Source: Defluviitaleaceae bacterium | Lineage (GTDB): Bacteria > Bacillota > Clostridia > Lachnospirales > WQUN01 | DNA length: 36,946 bases | Direction: 5' to 3' | Assembly (NCBI GenBank): GCA_009788055.1 | Contig: WQSG01000030.1 | Location: 1 to 36,946 of the forward strand | In this document: positions 8,057 to 14,875 of the stretch, piece after piece | How the letters are laid out: each line of letters opens with the position of its first letter | How positions within the stretch are numbered: the first letter of the stretch is position 1 | Notes under the pieces: generated by a model | What the model saw: only the letters and a program-made list of their open reading frames with translations | Databases searched by the model: none | What the model was told of the DNA's origin: nothing | Made by a program: the position numbers and the translations under genes

Positions 8057-8161
8057 ATGAGAAAGTGGATGAAAAAGCATAAACAAACCTTGGCAATGGC
8101 TATTGCAATTTTACTGGCTGTTCTTCTTGGCCTTAGCTCGATTGCGATGTTCTTTGTGTAG
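8057..8161 (+). CDS. Small single-span membrane peptide (34 residues)
   Basis: ATG 8057 lies 9 nt after GGAGG. The product has a strongly basic start (MRKWMKKHKQ) and one hydrophobic helix (about residues 11-34). It sits between the helicase stop and the acidic membrane protein, with short gaps on both sides, so the three are probably cotranscribed. Function unknown; the good ribosome binding site and the classic basic-then-hydrophobic layout argue that it is translated. Confidence 0.6.
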   Translation: MRKWMKKHKQTLAMAIAILLAVLLGLSSIAMFFV

Positions 8162-8174
8162 GAGTGAACTATAA

Positions 8175-10766
8175 ATGGACGACGAAATAAAAAACGGCGA
8201 AACCGGTGACATGGACGACCTTGAGGCGCAGTTAGCATCCCTTGGTATTTTTGGCGGCGGTGACGACGATGGTGATGCCCCTGACCCGTTTGGTGGGCTT
8301 AATTTTGATGGCGATGACGACCCGTTTGCGGCACTGCAAGCCCTGTCCGAACCTGCGCCGCCCGCCCCCGAACAAAAAAAGGTAACGCTTGAAGACCTTG
8401 ACGATTTGGAAGAACTGAACATGGGCGGTGAAGATACCGATATCCCCGCAGATGTTTCGGACGATATTCCCGACCCGTTTGCAGAGCTGGACGGTTTGAT
8501 GAGCGACCTTACCGGCGGCGACGAGCCGACGGCGGCGGAAGAACCTGCGGCAGAAGAGCCGCCCGTAGCGGAGGAAGAACCTCCCGCAGTGGAGGAGGAA
8601 CCACCTGCCATGGAAGAACCTCCCGCCACAGAAGACCCCCCTGCCGCGCCTTCGGATGATGATATCCCGGATCCGTTTGCAGGGCTTGAAGGTTTAGATG
8701 GCTTAGACGGTTCGGACAGCGCGGATTCTTCGGACAGTTCTGACGGTCTTGACGGCTTGGAAGGTCTCGACGGCTTAGAAGGCCTTGACGGTTTGGATTT
8801 TGGCGATGATGCGCCCGACCCGTTTGCAGGCTTTGACATGGGCGGAGACGATGACGACCCGTTTGCGGCGTTGGAAGGCTTATCTGCGCCTGCACCTGCG
8901 CCAGCTCGGAAAGCCGTAACCCTTGACGACCTTGACGGCTTGGATTTCGGTGACTCGGATTCGCCACTGTCAAGCGATGGCGACGACTTGGACGCGCAAC
9001 TTGACGCATTGCTTATGGCAGACCAAAATGCAGGTGCGGATTTTGAGATAAAAGAGGTTTCCACTTCGCCGACGCAAACGGTGTACGACCCCGAAGTTGA
9101 CGGCATGGGTTCTATACAGTATGTAAAAGGCTCGTTTGCTGTGGAAGAAGAGCAGAAAACAAAGCTTTTTGCCGAGGTATCGTATGGCACAATGGTTGCG
9201 ACTTTCGTAATCGGTTTCTTGCTTATTTTGGGCGGCGGAATAACTGCCGTTGTTGCGCATTCTGCGGTGCAGGCGCAACAAGCCAATATAGACGCGCTTT
9301 CGCATTTCACCCCCGTAGAAGTTCCGCGTGGGGTGGCAAACAACGCCAACTTTATTCATCTAAACGAACGGGCTTTTCTTGGCTCGCAATCGTTTACGCT
9401 TTCGCGTATTTCTGCCGCGTATACAGGCACGTTTATTTACTTCGATGAACATTTTGACCCCGACGACTATATAATTGTGCTGTCAAACCAAGCGCGCAAG
9501 CTGTATGCTCGCACGACATTCGGCATGATTGCCGCGCCCGGAGATGGTACTGTTTTGCGGTTCGCGCCGCTTTCGGGCAACACGCTTTTTCTCATGCTTC
9601 ATATTCAGTGCAAAAACAGTCGCGAGTATGTGCAGTTTAGCTATCGTTTTACCGCGCCGCCCATCCATGACGTTCCTGTGTTTATCAACAGACAAATCAG
9701 CCTTGCGGGCGATGTAGAAGGAGACCACGGAATTGTAGTGCGTTACGCCGTTTTCGACAGTGCCAGCAGTACAATTCATTTCAGCTTCCGTGACGATTTT
9801 GAAGGTTCGGGCTTCCGCCTGAATCCCGATTCCGAAGGGCCGCTTATTTCCCTGCGCGACAGGCTTTCTTCCATCCAAAATTTCACAAGCGAAAAGGCAG
9901 TTGCCTACTTTGAAGAATTTGGAATCACGATTGGGTCGGCAACCTTCGGACCCATTATCAGCCTTGAAGAGAACATCCAAATCGTGTTTAATAATTTGTT
10001 CTACTATTATCCAAATCCTACGGTTGAGGTAACGCCGTCGCAACTTTTTGGTAACGACCAGCGTAACCCGTTCCCCGTTAAAACAGGTGACTTTACGCTA
10101 AACCTTGAGGGTATGGCGCAACAGGGAAGCTATATTTTCTTGACACTGCACGGCTTAGACCAAAACCGCCGCCGCAGACCTGTGAACATTGAAATTTACT
10201 TGCGCGTTGACCTTGCAAACGGCGACCGCGTTTTAATGCAGGGGTACGAGCGTGTGTCTCCGTATGGTTCGGATATTCGGTTTAACATGGCACCGTATGC
10301 GGCGCGTTTGCGTGACGCGCATATTTCGCAGTATTCGCTTGTGATTAATTCTGTGAGATATACCGTGCCGTCAATTGTTGTGCCAATGCGCGTTACGCAG
10401 TTTTACAGTATGCAACGCATGAGACGCGTTGCCGCAGAAAACGCCGTAACAGAAGCGTTTAGCGGGCTTCTTTCATACGCGGCGGGCACAAACTCACGCG
10501 ACGGAATTGTTGGCTTCTCCCACGAGTTGCTTAATTCCGATAAGTTGTTTGACATTGTTGTGCCTGAAGATTTTGACAGACGCGCTAAATACAACGTGAC
10601 AATTTCTACAGGGGATTTATTAAGTAACTATGATTATGTCGCAATTGTTGAAGTACAATGGGCCGCAGGTGAGGGTGCGGACTTGCAATACTTCCGCGAG
10701 ATTTTTGAAGTTACCGCACACAGCCGTTATGGGATATGGGCTGTGGTTGAGATTGTCCCGAGATGA
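8175..10766 (+). CDS. Large acidic single-span membrane protein with DPF repeats
   Basis: An 863-residue protein with TAGGAG upstream of ATG 8175. Residues 1-330 are very acidic and low-complexity: four copies of a D-[AI]-P-D-P-F motif (near 34-39, 97-102, 163-168, 212-217), two DDDPFAAL copies (near 47-54 and 227-234), two blocks reading KKVTLEDLDDL / KAVTLDDLDGL, a Pro/Glu stretch (118-157) and GLDGLEGLDG repeats (170-208). One membrane helix lies at about 337-361 (TMVATFVIGFLLILGGGITAVV). The remaining 500 residues should be outside the membrane, appear beta-rich, and match no family I know. The layout suggests a cytosolic docking arm tied to an extracellular body. It overlaps the next gene by 4 nt. 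Confidence 0.8.
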   Translation: MDDEIKNGETGDMDDLEAQLASLGIFGGGDDDGDAPDPFGGLNFDGDDDPFAALQALSEPAPPAPEQKKVTLEDLDDLEELNMGGEDTDIPADVSDDIPDPFAELDGLMSDLTGGDEPTAAEEPAAEEPPVAEEEPPAVEEEPPAMEEPPATEDPPAAPSDDDIPDPFAGLEGLDGLDGSDSADSSDSSDGLDGLEGLDGLEGLDGLDFGDDAPDPFAGFDMGGDDDDPFAALEGLSAPAPAPARKAVTLDDLDGLDFGDSDSPLSSDGDDLDAQLDALLMADQNAGADFEIKEVSTSPTQTVYDPEVDGMGSIQYVKGSFAVEEEQKTKLFAEVSYGTMVATFVIGFLLILGGGITAVVAHSAVQAQQANIDALSHFTPVEVPRGVANNANFIHLNERAFLGSQSFTLSRISAAYTGTFIYFDEHFDPDDYIIVLSNQARKLYARTTFGMIAAPGDGTVLRFAPLSGNTLFLMLHIQCKNSREYVQFSYRFTAPPIHDVPVFINRQISLAGDVEGDHGIVVRYAVFDSASSTIHFSFRDDFEGSGFRLNPDSEGPLISLRDRLSSIQNFTSEKAVAYFEEFGITIGSATFGPIISLEENIQIVFNNLFYYYPNPTVEVTPSQLFGNDQRNPFPVKTGDFTLNLEGMAQQGSYIFLTLHGLDQNRRRRPVNIEIYLRVDLANGDRVLMQGYERVSPYGSDIRFNMAPYAARLRDAHISQYSLVINSVRYTVPSIVVPMRVTQFYSMQRMRRVAAENAVTEAFSGLLSYAAGTNSRDGIVGFSHELLNSDKLFDIVVPEDFDRRAKYNVTISTGDLLSNYDYVAIVEVQWAAGEGADLQYFREIFEVTAHSRYGIWAVVEIVPR

Positions 10767-11326
10767 TTCTTACCCCCTGCGTAAAATTTGCTTTTATTGG
10801 GGGTTGCGTAGTAATTGCTTTACTTTCCGGGCTTAGGTGCTTGGGCAAAAAAGACTGGCTTTGCCTTGTTGGCGGGCTTGTTTTTACACTGTTAGCCGAC
10901 TACTTTTTGGTTCTGCGGCAACAGCATCTTTTTGGCGTTGCGGCGTTCTGCTTTGTTCACGTTTTTTATATCCGCAGGGCAATTAATTTTAGACGTTGGA
11001 TGCTTGTTGCATTCGCCGTTATTTGGCTTTTTATCGTTTTCATTTTGCAATCCGTAATTCTTATTGCCGCCGTTTACGCGTCCTTGTTTGCGTTTAACAT
11101 TTTTGTAAATTACAAGACCCGCCGTCCCAAGTTTAACTATCACTTGGTGATGGCGGGTCTTATTCTTTTCGCTCTTTGCGATATAAATGTTATGCTTTTT
11201 AATATTCCGCGCTACACAGGTCTGCCCGATTTTTTCCCCGGCGCATTCGCACTGATATGGGTGTTCTACTTGCCGTCCCAGATTTTGCTCGCTCTTAGTG
11301 CTGTGGATTATGGGGATTCGCGTTAA
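10763..11326 (+). CDS. YhhN/TMEM86-like polytopic membrane protein
   Basis: A 187-residue membrane protein with about 7-8 hydrophobic segments. Features of the YhhN (lysoplasmalogenase-like) family are visible: LLADYFLVL early, GVAAFCFVHVFYIRRA, and LILFALCDINVML, where acidic residues sit in otherwise hydrophobic helices. Family members hydrolyse lysoplasmalogens in animals; the bacterial role is less clear. Plasmalogen lipids do occur in anaerobic Clostridia, so the assignment is plausible. Its ATG overlaps the upstream stop as ATGA, implying translational coupling to the acidic protein. Its stop overlaps that of the convergent next gene (TTAA). Confidence 0.6.
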   Translation: MILTPCVKFAFIGGCVVIALLSGLRCLGKKDWLCLVGGLVFTLLADYFLVLRQQHLFGVAAFCFVHVFYIRRAINFRRWMLVAFAVIWLFIVFILQSVILIAAVYASLFAFNIFVNYKTRRPKFNYHLVMAGLILFALCDINVMLFNIPRYTGLPDFFPGAFALIWVFYLPSQILLALSAVDYGDSR

Positions 11327-11892
11327 TGCACCACTACAACTTTATCGGGATAAACCAATGCGGGGGTGCTGGCGGTTATCATGTCAACCCAAACGAAAAG
11401 CTCTGTGCCGGAAGTAATGTCCCATGGCGAAAGATACCCGTTGTACGGGCACAAAATCATGGTTTCGGGGGTAAGGGCTACGCGGTATTTTCCGTCCGCG
11501 CTTAGGAAAACGGTGCTGTCCTCGCTTGTGTTTATGTTTTCGCTGGCAACAACAGTGAATACTGCGGCATTGTCATCGTTCCAGTTGAGCCACACAACCA
11601 CGGCGGGAAACGGCTCTGTACCTGAATAGCTGAATGCCGTTCGGATGTCCATGTCTTGCACGATATCATATTTGCCCGCCCGAAAGCCCGTTCGTAAATC
11701 GTAAACGGGCGCGTTCCCCACGCGGATTAACGTGTCGGAAAAGCCTTCTTCCGCAAAGGGTTCGCCCACGATATGCACAATATCGTCGTTTATTTCCACT
11801 ACATATCCTATTATTTCTTCAACACTGAAACCACGTACAGGCACACTTTGCAGCATCACAAAACAGATTACGAACGACGCAAATTTTTTCAT
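11323..11892 (-). CDS. Secreted protein of unknown function
   Basis: A 189-residue product with a signal peptide (MKKFASFVICFVMLQSVPVRGFS, cleavage near residue 20) and GGAGG upstream of the ATG. The mature part is beta-rich and contains no Cys: a GYVVEINDDIVHIVG strand pair, then repeated Val-rich strands up to the C-terminal PDKVVVVH. It resembles small extracellular beta domains seen in Clostridia, some near copper amine oxidase-like N-terminal domains, but I cannot name it. It faces the YhhN-like gene with a 4-nt convergent overlap and no terminator between them. Confidence 0.65.
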   Translation of the reverse strand: MKKFASFVICFVMLQSVPVRGFSVEEIIGYVVEINDDIVHIVGEPFAEEGFSDTLIRVGNAPVYDLRTGFRAGKYDIVQDMDIRTAFSYSGTEPFPAVVVWLNWNDDNAAVFTVVASENINTSEDSTVFLSADGKYRVALTPETMILCPYNGYLSPWDITSGTELFVWVDMITASTPALVYPDKVVVVH

Positions 11893-11949
11893 GTTTTTTC
11901 CTCCGAAAATTTAATACAGCTAGTATACCCATTACTGCTGTAAAAATAT

Positions 11950-11978
11950 GCATATTTTAAAAACGGGATTTATAAACT
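11950..11978 (+). promoter_or_regulatory. Candidate sigma-E (sporulation) promoter
   Basis: GCATATT (11950-11956) matches the KMATATT -35 consensus of mother-cell sigma-E, and TATAAACT (11971-11978), 14 nt later, matches 5 of 7 fixed positions of CATACANT. It lies 22 nt before the spoIVFA-like start. In Bacillus the spoIVF operon is under sigma-E, so the match fits the gene content, though it was found by eye. Confidence 0.4.
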
Positions 11979-12000
11979 GTAATAGAGAGGAGGGCTAAAT

Positions 12001-12474
12001 GTGGACAGGGTACATTACAGACGGGTAACGCCGTCACGCCTAAATAACGAAACACGGGGCGAAACGCGCAGTTCAAACCCCCGTGCGGAACGCACTACGG
12101 AAGAGCCAACCGCCGTGGAAAACATACTGTTGCAATGTATTGTAAGCGGCGTTTTGGTTGTTGCCGTGCTTTTGATAAGCATTTCAAATATCGCGCCCGC
12201 AACTGCACTGCGCGAAACACTGCGCCAAACCCTTTCGGGGGCGGAAACGCCGCGTGAATTATTCGCAGAGGTTATATTTTTCGGCGGGGAGTTGCTTGGC
12301 GGGGGAACAGAACCGTTGCAGGTTGCCGCGCCCGTTCTTCCCGCGCAAGACGTTACCGCGAATGAACAAGCGCAATACGAACCAATCCCATACGAACCCA
12401 CCCCAACGGCAGAATATGAATTGTTAAACCCGCAGATTCCGGGGCCGTTGGCAGTTCCGGAACTGTGGGATTAG
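12001..12474 (+). CDS. SpoIVFA-like N-terminal half (transmembrane part)
   Basis: A 157-residue frame starting at GTG 12001, 8 nt after GAGGAGG. Residues 1-40 are charged and cytoplasmic; about 41-63 (NILLQCIVSGVLVVAVLLIS) is one membrane helix; the rest is a Pro/Glu-rich linker. This is the layout of SpoIVFA, which anchors and regulates the SpoIVFB protease in the outer forespore membrane. The M23 domain expected at the C-terminus is in the next frame, which overlaps this one by 10 nt. I infer one gene split by a frameshift near 12465-12474, or, less likely, two proteins. Confidence 0.6.
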   Translation: MDRVHYRRVTPSRLNNETRGETRSSNPRAERTTEEPTAVENILLQCIVSGVLVVAVLLISISNIAPATALRETLRQTLSGAETPRELFAEVIFFGGELLGGGTEPLQVAAPVLPAQDVTANEQAQYEPIPYEPTPTAEYELLNPQIPGPLAVPELWD

Positions 12475-12887
12475 CCGAATACTCGGCTTTACCAACCGCG
12501 CCGCTTTGGCAAGCACCCGCCCACGGCAGAATTTCGTCGCCGTCGGGCATACGAGACAACCCCGTGACAGGCCGCCGCGAATTTCATGACGGCATAGACA
12601 TTGCAATTCCCACAGGCACACCCATCCTTGCACCAAAAAACGGCACGGTAATTGCCTCGGGATTTTGTCGCGGATACGGCAATTTCATGCGCCTTTCCCA
12701 CGACAACTATTACATCACATTTTACGCCCACCTTAGCCGCCCCGTTGCCGCAATCGGCGAAACCATAACCCAAGGGCAACGCATTGCCTATTCCGGAAAC
12801 ACAGGCCAATCCACCGGCCCGCATTTGCATTTTGGGGTTTTCCGCAACGGGCAATTCATAGACCCATTAACACGGGTTACGCCGTAA
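12465..12887 (+). CDS. M23 (LytM) peptidase domain, SpoIVFA-like C-terminal half
   Basis: A 140-residue frame from GTG 12465 containing a complete M23 metallopeptidase fold. The zinc and catalytic residues are His41 and Asp45 (EFHDGID), His89 (YAHL) and His122 in HLH (120-122). SpoIVFA proteins end in an M23 domain that is often degenerate; this one keeps all ligands, so it could cut peptidoglycan cross-bridges. It has no signal peptide or membrane helix and only a weak ribosome binding site, so it cannot reach the outside alone. That supports fusion with the upstream frame by a frameshift. The S2P protease gene follows after 23 nt. Confidence 0.8.
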   Translation: MGLAEYSALPTAPLWQAPAHGRISSPSGIRDNPVTGRREFHDGIDIAIPTGTPILAPKNGTVIASGFCRGYGNFMRLSHDNYYITFYAHLSRPVAAIGETITQGQRIAYSGNTGQSTGPHLHFGVFRNGQFIDPLTRVTP

Positions 12888-12910
12888 GAACGCCGTAAAG
12901 GAGGCACAAT

Positions 12911-13696
12911 TTGTTAAATTTGTTGCTTACCGCAGTTTTTGTTATTGCCTCCCTTGCGGTGCATGAATGGGCGCACGTGTTTGCGGTGCGATTTATGGGC
13001 GGGAAGGTGGAGGGCGTTGGATTTTTCCCGCTGGGAATGGTTGCGCGGGCGAAAAGGCTGGAGCGGTTGCACGGGTGGGAGCGATATGTAATTTACGCGG
13101 CAGGGCCTGTTGCGAATTTTGCCGTGGCGTTTTGGGCGGGTTTAACCTCGCATATTTCGTATGTGGGCGTTAGTTGGCTGGACTCGTTGGCGTTTTACAA
13201 TTTGGTTTTGGGCGTGTTTAATTTAACGCCTGTTCTGCCGCTGGACGGCGGGCGAATTTTAGCCCAATTCCTAGGCAATCGCGTGGGAATCCTACGCGCA
13301 AACCGCTTCATCAAACGGCTGGGGTGCGCTGTCGGCTGGGCGTTTATCGCGCTGGGAATGGTGCAGGTCATACTCTTCCCATTCAACATCACACTACTGT
13401 GCGCGGGAATTTTTATCCGACAGAAAAACAAAAACATTTCAACAGAACTGCAAGCCGCCTTCCACCGCGCACTCGACGGCAAAAACGCCCCCGAACGCGC
13501 CCGAACCCTTCCAATAAAAAACCTTTACATACCCGCACAAACCCCCATTAAAGACGCATTTGAACGCCTTGCCGCCGACTACTTCATAGATTTTTACATA
13601 GACGAAAAAAAACGCCCCCTCCGCGAGCAGACGCTTATAAATCATATTTTCAAACACGGCATAACGGGAACGGTTGGGGAGACTTTTAAAAATTAA
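12911..13696 (+). CDS. spoIVFB: Site-2 zinc metalloprotease, SpoIVFB-like
   Basis: A 261-residue M50-family membrane protease. The zinc motif HEWAH is at residues 18-22 in the first helix, and the third ligand lies in NLTPVLPLDGGR (about 105-116). In Bacillus, SpoIVFB cleaves pro-sigma-K inside the mother cell; the short length, the position behind an M23/SpoIVFA-like gene and the C-terminal cytosolic tail (a CBS-like region) all fit. Start TTG 12911 is supported by AAGGAGG 7 nt upstream and by the first helix beginning there. Other small S2P proteases share this architecture, so the specific sporulation role is inferred from context. Confidence 0.8.
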   Translation: MLNLLLTAVFVIASLAVHEWAHVFAVRFMGGKVEGVGFFPLGMVARAKRLERLHGWERYVIYAAGPVANFAVAFWAGLTSHISYVGVSWLDSLAFYNLVLGVFNLTPVLPLDGGRILAQFLGNRVGILRANRFIKRLGCAVGWAFIALGMVQVILFPFNITLLCAGIFIRQKNKNISTELQAAFHRALDGKNAPERARTLPIKNLYIPAQTPIKDAFERLAADYFIDFYIDEKKRPLREQTLINHIFKHGITGTVGETFKN

Positions 13697-13718
13697 GCCC
13701 TCGGGGAATGAATGGACA

Positions 13719-14366
13719 CTACTTTTTTATTTTATTGATTATTCGCAAACAACCATCAAGATGTAGCATTGGATGTCTTGAAAAGGGCATCAACATCAGC
13801 CCTGCATAAGTTTTGTTGCACCAGTAATCAATAAGCCAAAAAGCCCCTTCATCTGTTGATACAGCGTTTGATTTTACAGCTTCTGCCTTTCGCTCTGCCG
13901 AAACCTTTGTTTTGGAAGCTTCAAAGCTCAAACCTTTAATTACCTCGTTCGTATTAGCCATAACCGCAGCAACATATTCTCTAAGCTGCTTTATATCCAA
14001 GGCTTTGCTAAATTCAACCAGTCCATCCCGAGCTATCTCATTGCCTGTGGTAATGATAGGGGAATTTAACCGCTTGTCGAAGTTTTCGGCATAAAATAAT
14101 TGTTTTTTGTCTGCAATCAAAATATTTGCAGTAGCATCCTCAATCCGATTCAAATGATAGAGATAGTACGCGATGGTTTTATCTGTTTTGAGGGGCATTT
14201 TGCAAAAATCATCATCATTGCAAACATCAAAAATATAATCGCATATTTCTGACAACATCTTTCTGCGCGCAAGCAAATTTGCCTTGCCCTCATCAAATGA
14301 AACACTTTTCTTAATGTTAGATTGGAACGACTTAAAAATCGCGGACCGCTCTTGTTTGGTTGTCAT
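13719..14366 (-). CDS. Protein of unknown function, DinB-like features
   Basis: A 215-residue soluble protein. ATG 14366 follows GGGAGG; the longer frame adds 13 codons without a site. It appears all-helical. TIAYYLYHLNRIEDATANILI near the middle and LMPFSRHPMLHLDGCLRI near the C-terminus place His residues as in DinB-like four-helix bundle proteins, which use three His to hold a metal. I recognise the general pattern but not an exact family. It runs toward the spoIVFB-like gene and shares its orientation with the small zinc-ribbon gene upstream. Confidence 0.6.
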   Translation of the reverse strand: MTTKQERSAIFKSFQSNIKKSVSFDEGKANLLARRKMLSEICDYIFDVCNDDDFCKMPLKTDKTIAYYLYHLNRIEDATANILIADKKQLFYAENFDKRLNSPIITTGNEIARDGLVEFSKALDIKQLREYVAAVMANTNEVIKGLSFEASKTKVSAERKAEAVKSNAVSTDEGAFWLIDYWCNKTYAGLMLMPFSRHPMLHLDGCLRIINKIKK

Positions 14367-14429
14367 AAATACCTCCCTGCTCTGTTTTGTAAATATTTTC
14401 AACAAACTTTTGCAGTCCGTAGAAAATGA

Positions 14430-14693
14430 TTATAATATTCGATTGCTTTCCATGAGATATGGATGCCATTCTGTAATTGCAATTTCTTCAAGGGTTGCTA
14501 ATCTTGCAACCGCTTTCTCATATGTTTTTCTATATCCATTTTTACACTCGAGAAAGTCAATTAAGGTGTCAAATTCTAATAAACATTCTTCACACATAAT
14601 CGAACAACGGCTACCTTCAAAGTTGTATAAGACTTCCATTAGTCCCCAATCTTTACAAACAGGGCATTCTCCAACGTGATAAGCATATTCCAT
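14430..14693 (-). CDS. Small zinc-ribbon protein (87 residues)
   Basis: The product has CPVC at 10-13 and CEEC at 34-37, two Cys pairs about 20 residues apart, which would hold one zinc in a ribbon fold. The rest is helical and acidic. AGGTGGGG lies upstream of ATG 14693. The function is unknown; such proteins can be RNA- or protein-binding adapters. It is 63 nt upstream of the DinB-like gene on the same strand, so the two may be cotranscribed. Confidence 0.6.
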   Translation of the reverse strand: MEYAYHVGECPVCKDWGLMEVLYNFEGSRCSIMCEECLLEFDTLIDFLECKNGYRKTYEKAVARLATLEEIAITEWHPYLMESNRIL

Positions 14694-14779
14694 TTGTAGT
14701 ACCCCACCTAATATAAATTATGTTCGTCCGATTGCTTGCGCAATCCCATTAACGAATCTCAAATTATTCCACGTTCACC

Positions 14780-14803
14780 AAAACCGCGCGAATGCGCGGT
14801 TTT
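14780..14803 (-). terminator. Hairpin terminator downstream of metH
   Basis: Ten-bp arms aaaaccgcgc/gcgcggtttt around GAAT. It lies downstream of metH on the minus strand with T-rich flanks. The core CGCGCGAATGCGCG recurs at 21191-21204 and, with one extra T, at 18369-18382, always next to a GC-rich repeat. Confidence 0.7.
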
Positions 14804-14820
14804 GAGTTAAAGTTTTTTGT

Positions 14821-14875
14821 CCCGCTTTTTTTCAAAAAAGCGGGTGGGGTTTGGGGCAACGCCCCACGGTCTTTC
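14821..14875. repeat. GC-rich hairpin repeat, copy 1 (abuts metH stop)
   Basis: Contains a cccgctttttt/aaaaaagcggg hairpin (14821-14831 with 14834-14844) and a ggggc-aac-gcccc hairpin (14853-14865), then acggtctttc ending at the last base before the metH stop codon. The ggggcaacgcccc core and the ggtctttc end are shared with other copies of the family. Confidence 0.7.

Noticed and set aside
8111..9349. 412-residue minus-strand open frame, Ser/Pro-rich
   Set aside because: It is the mirror of the low-complexity acidic repeats of the plus-strand membrane protein; composition is explained by that gene.
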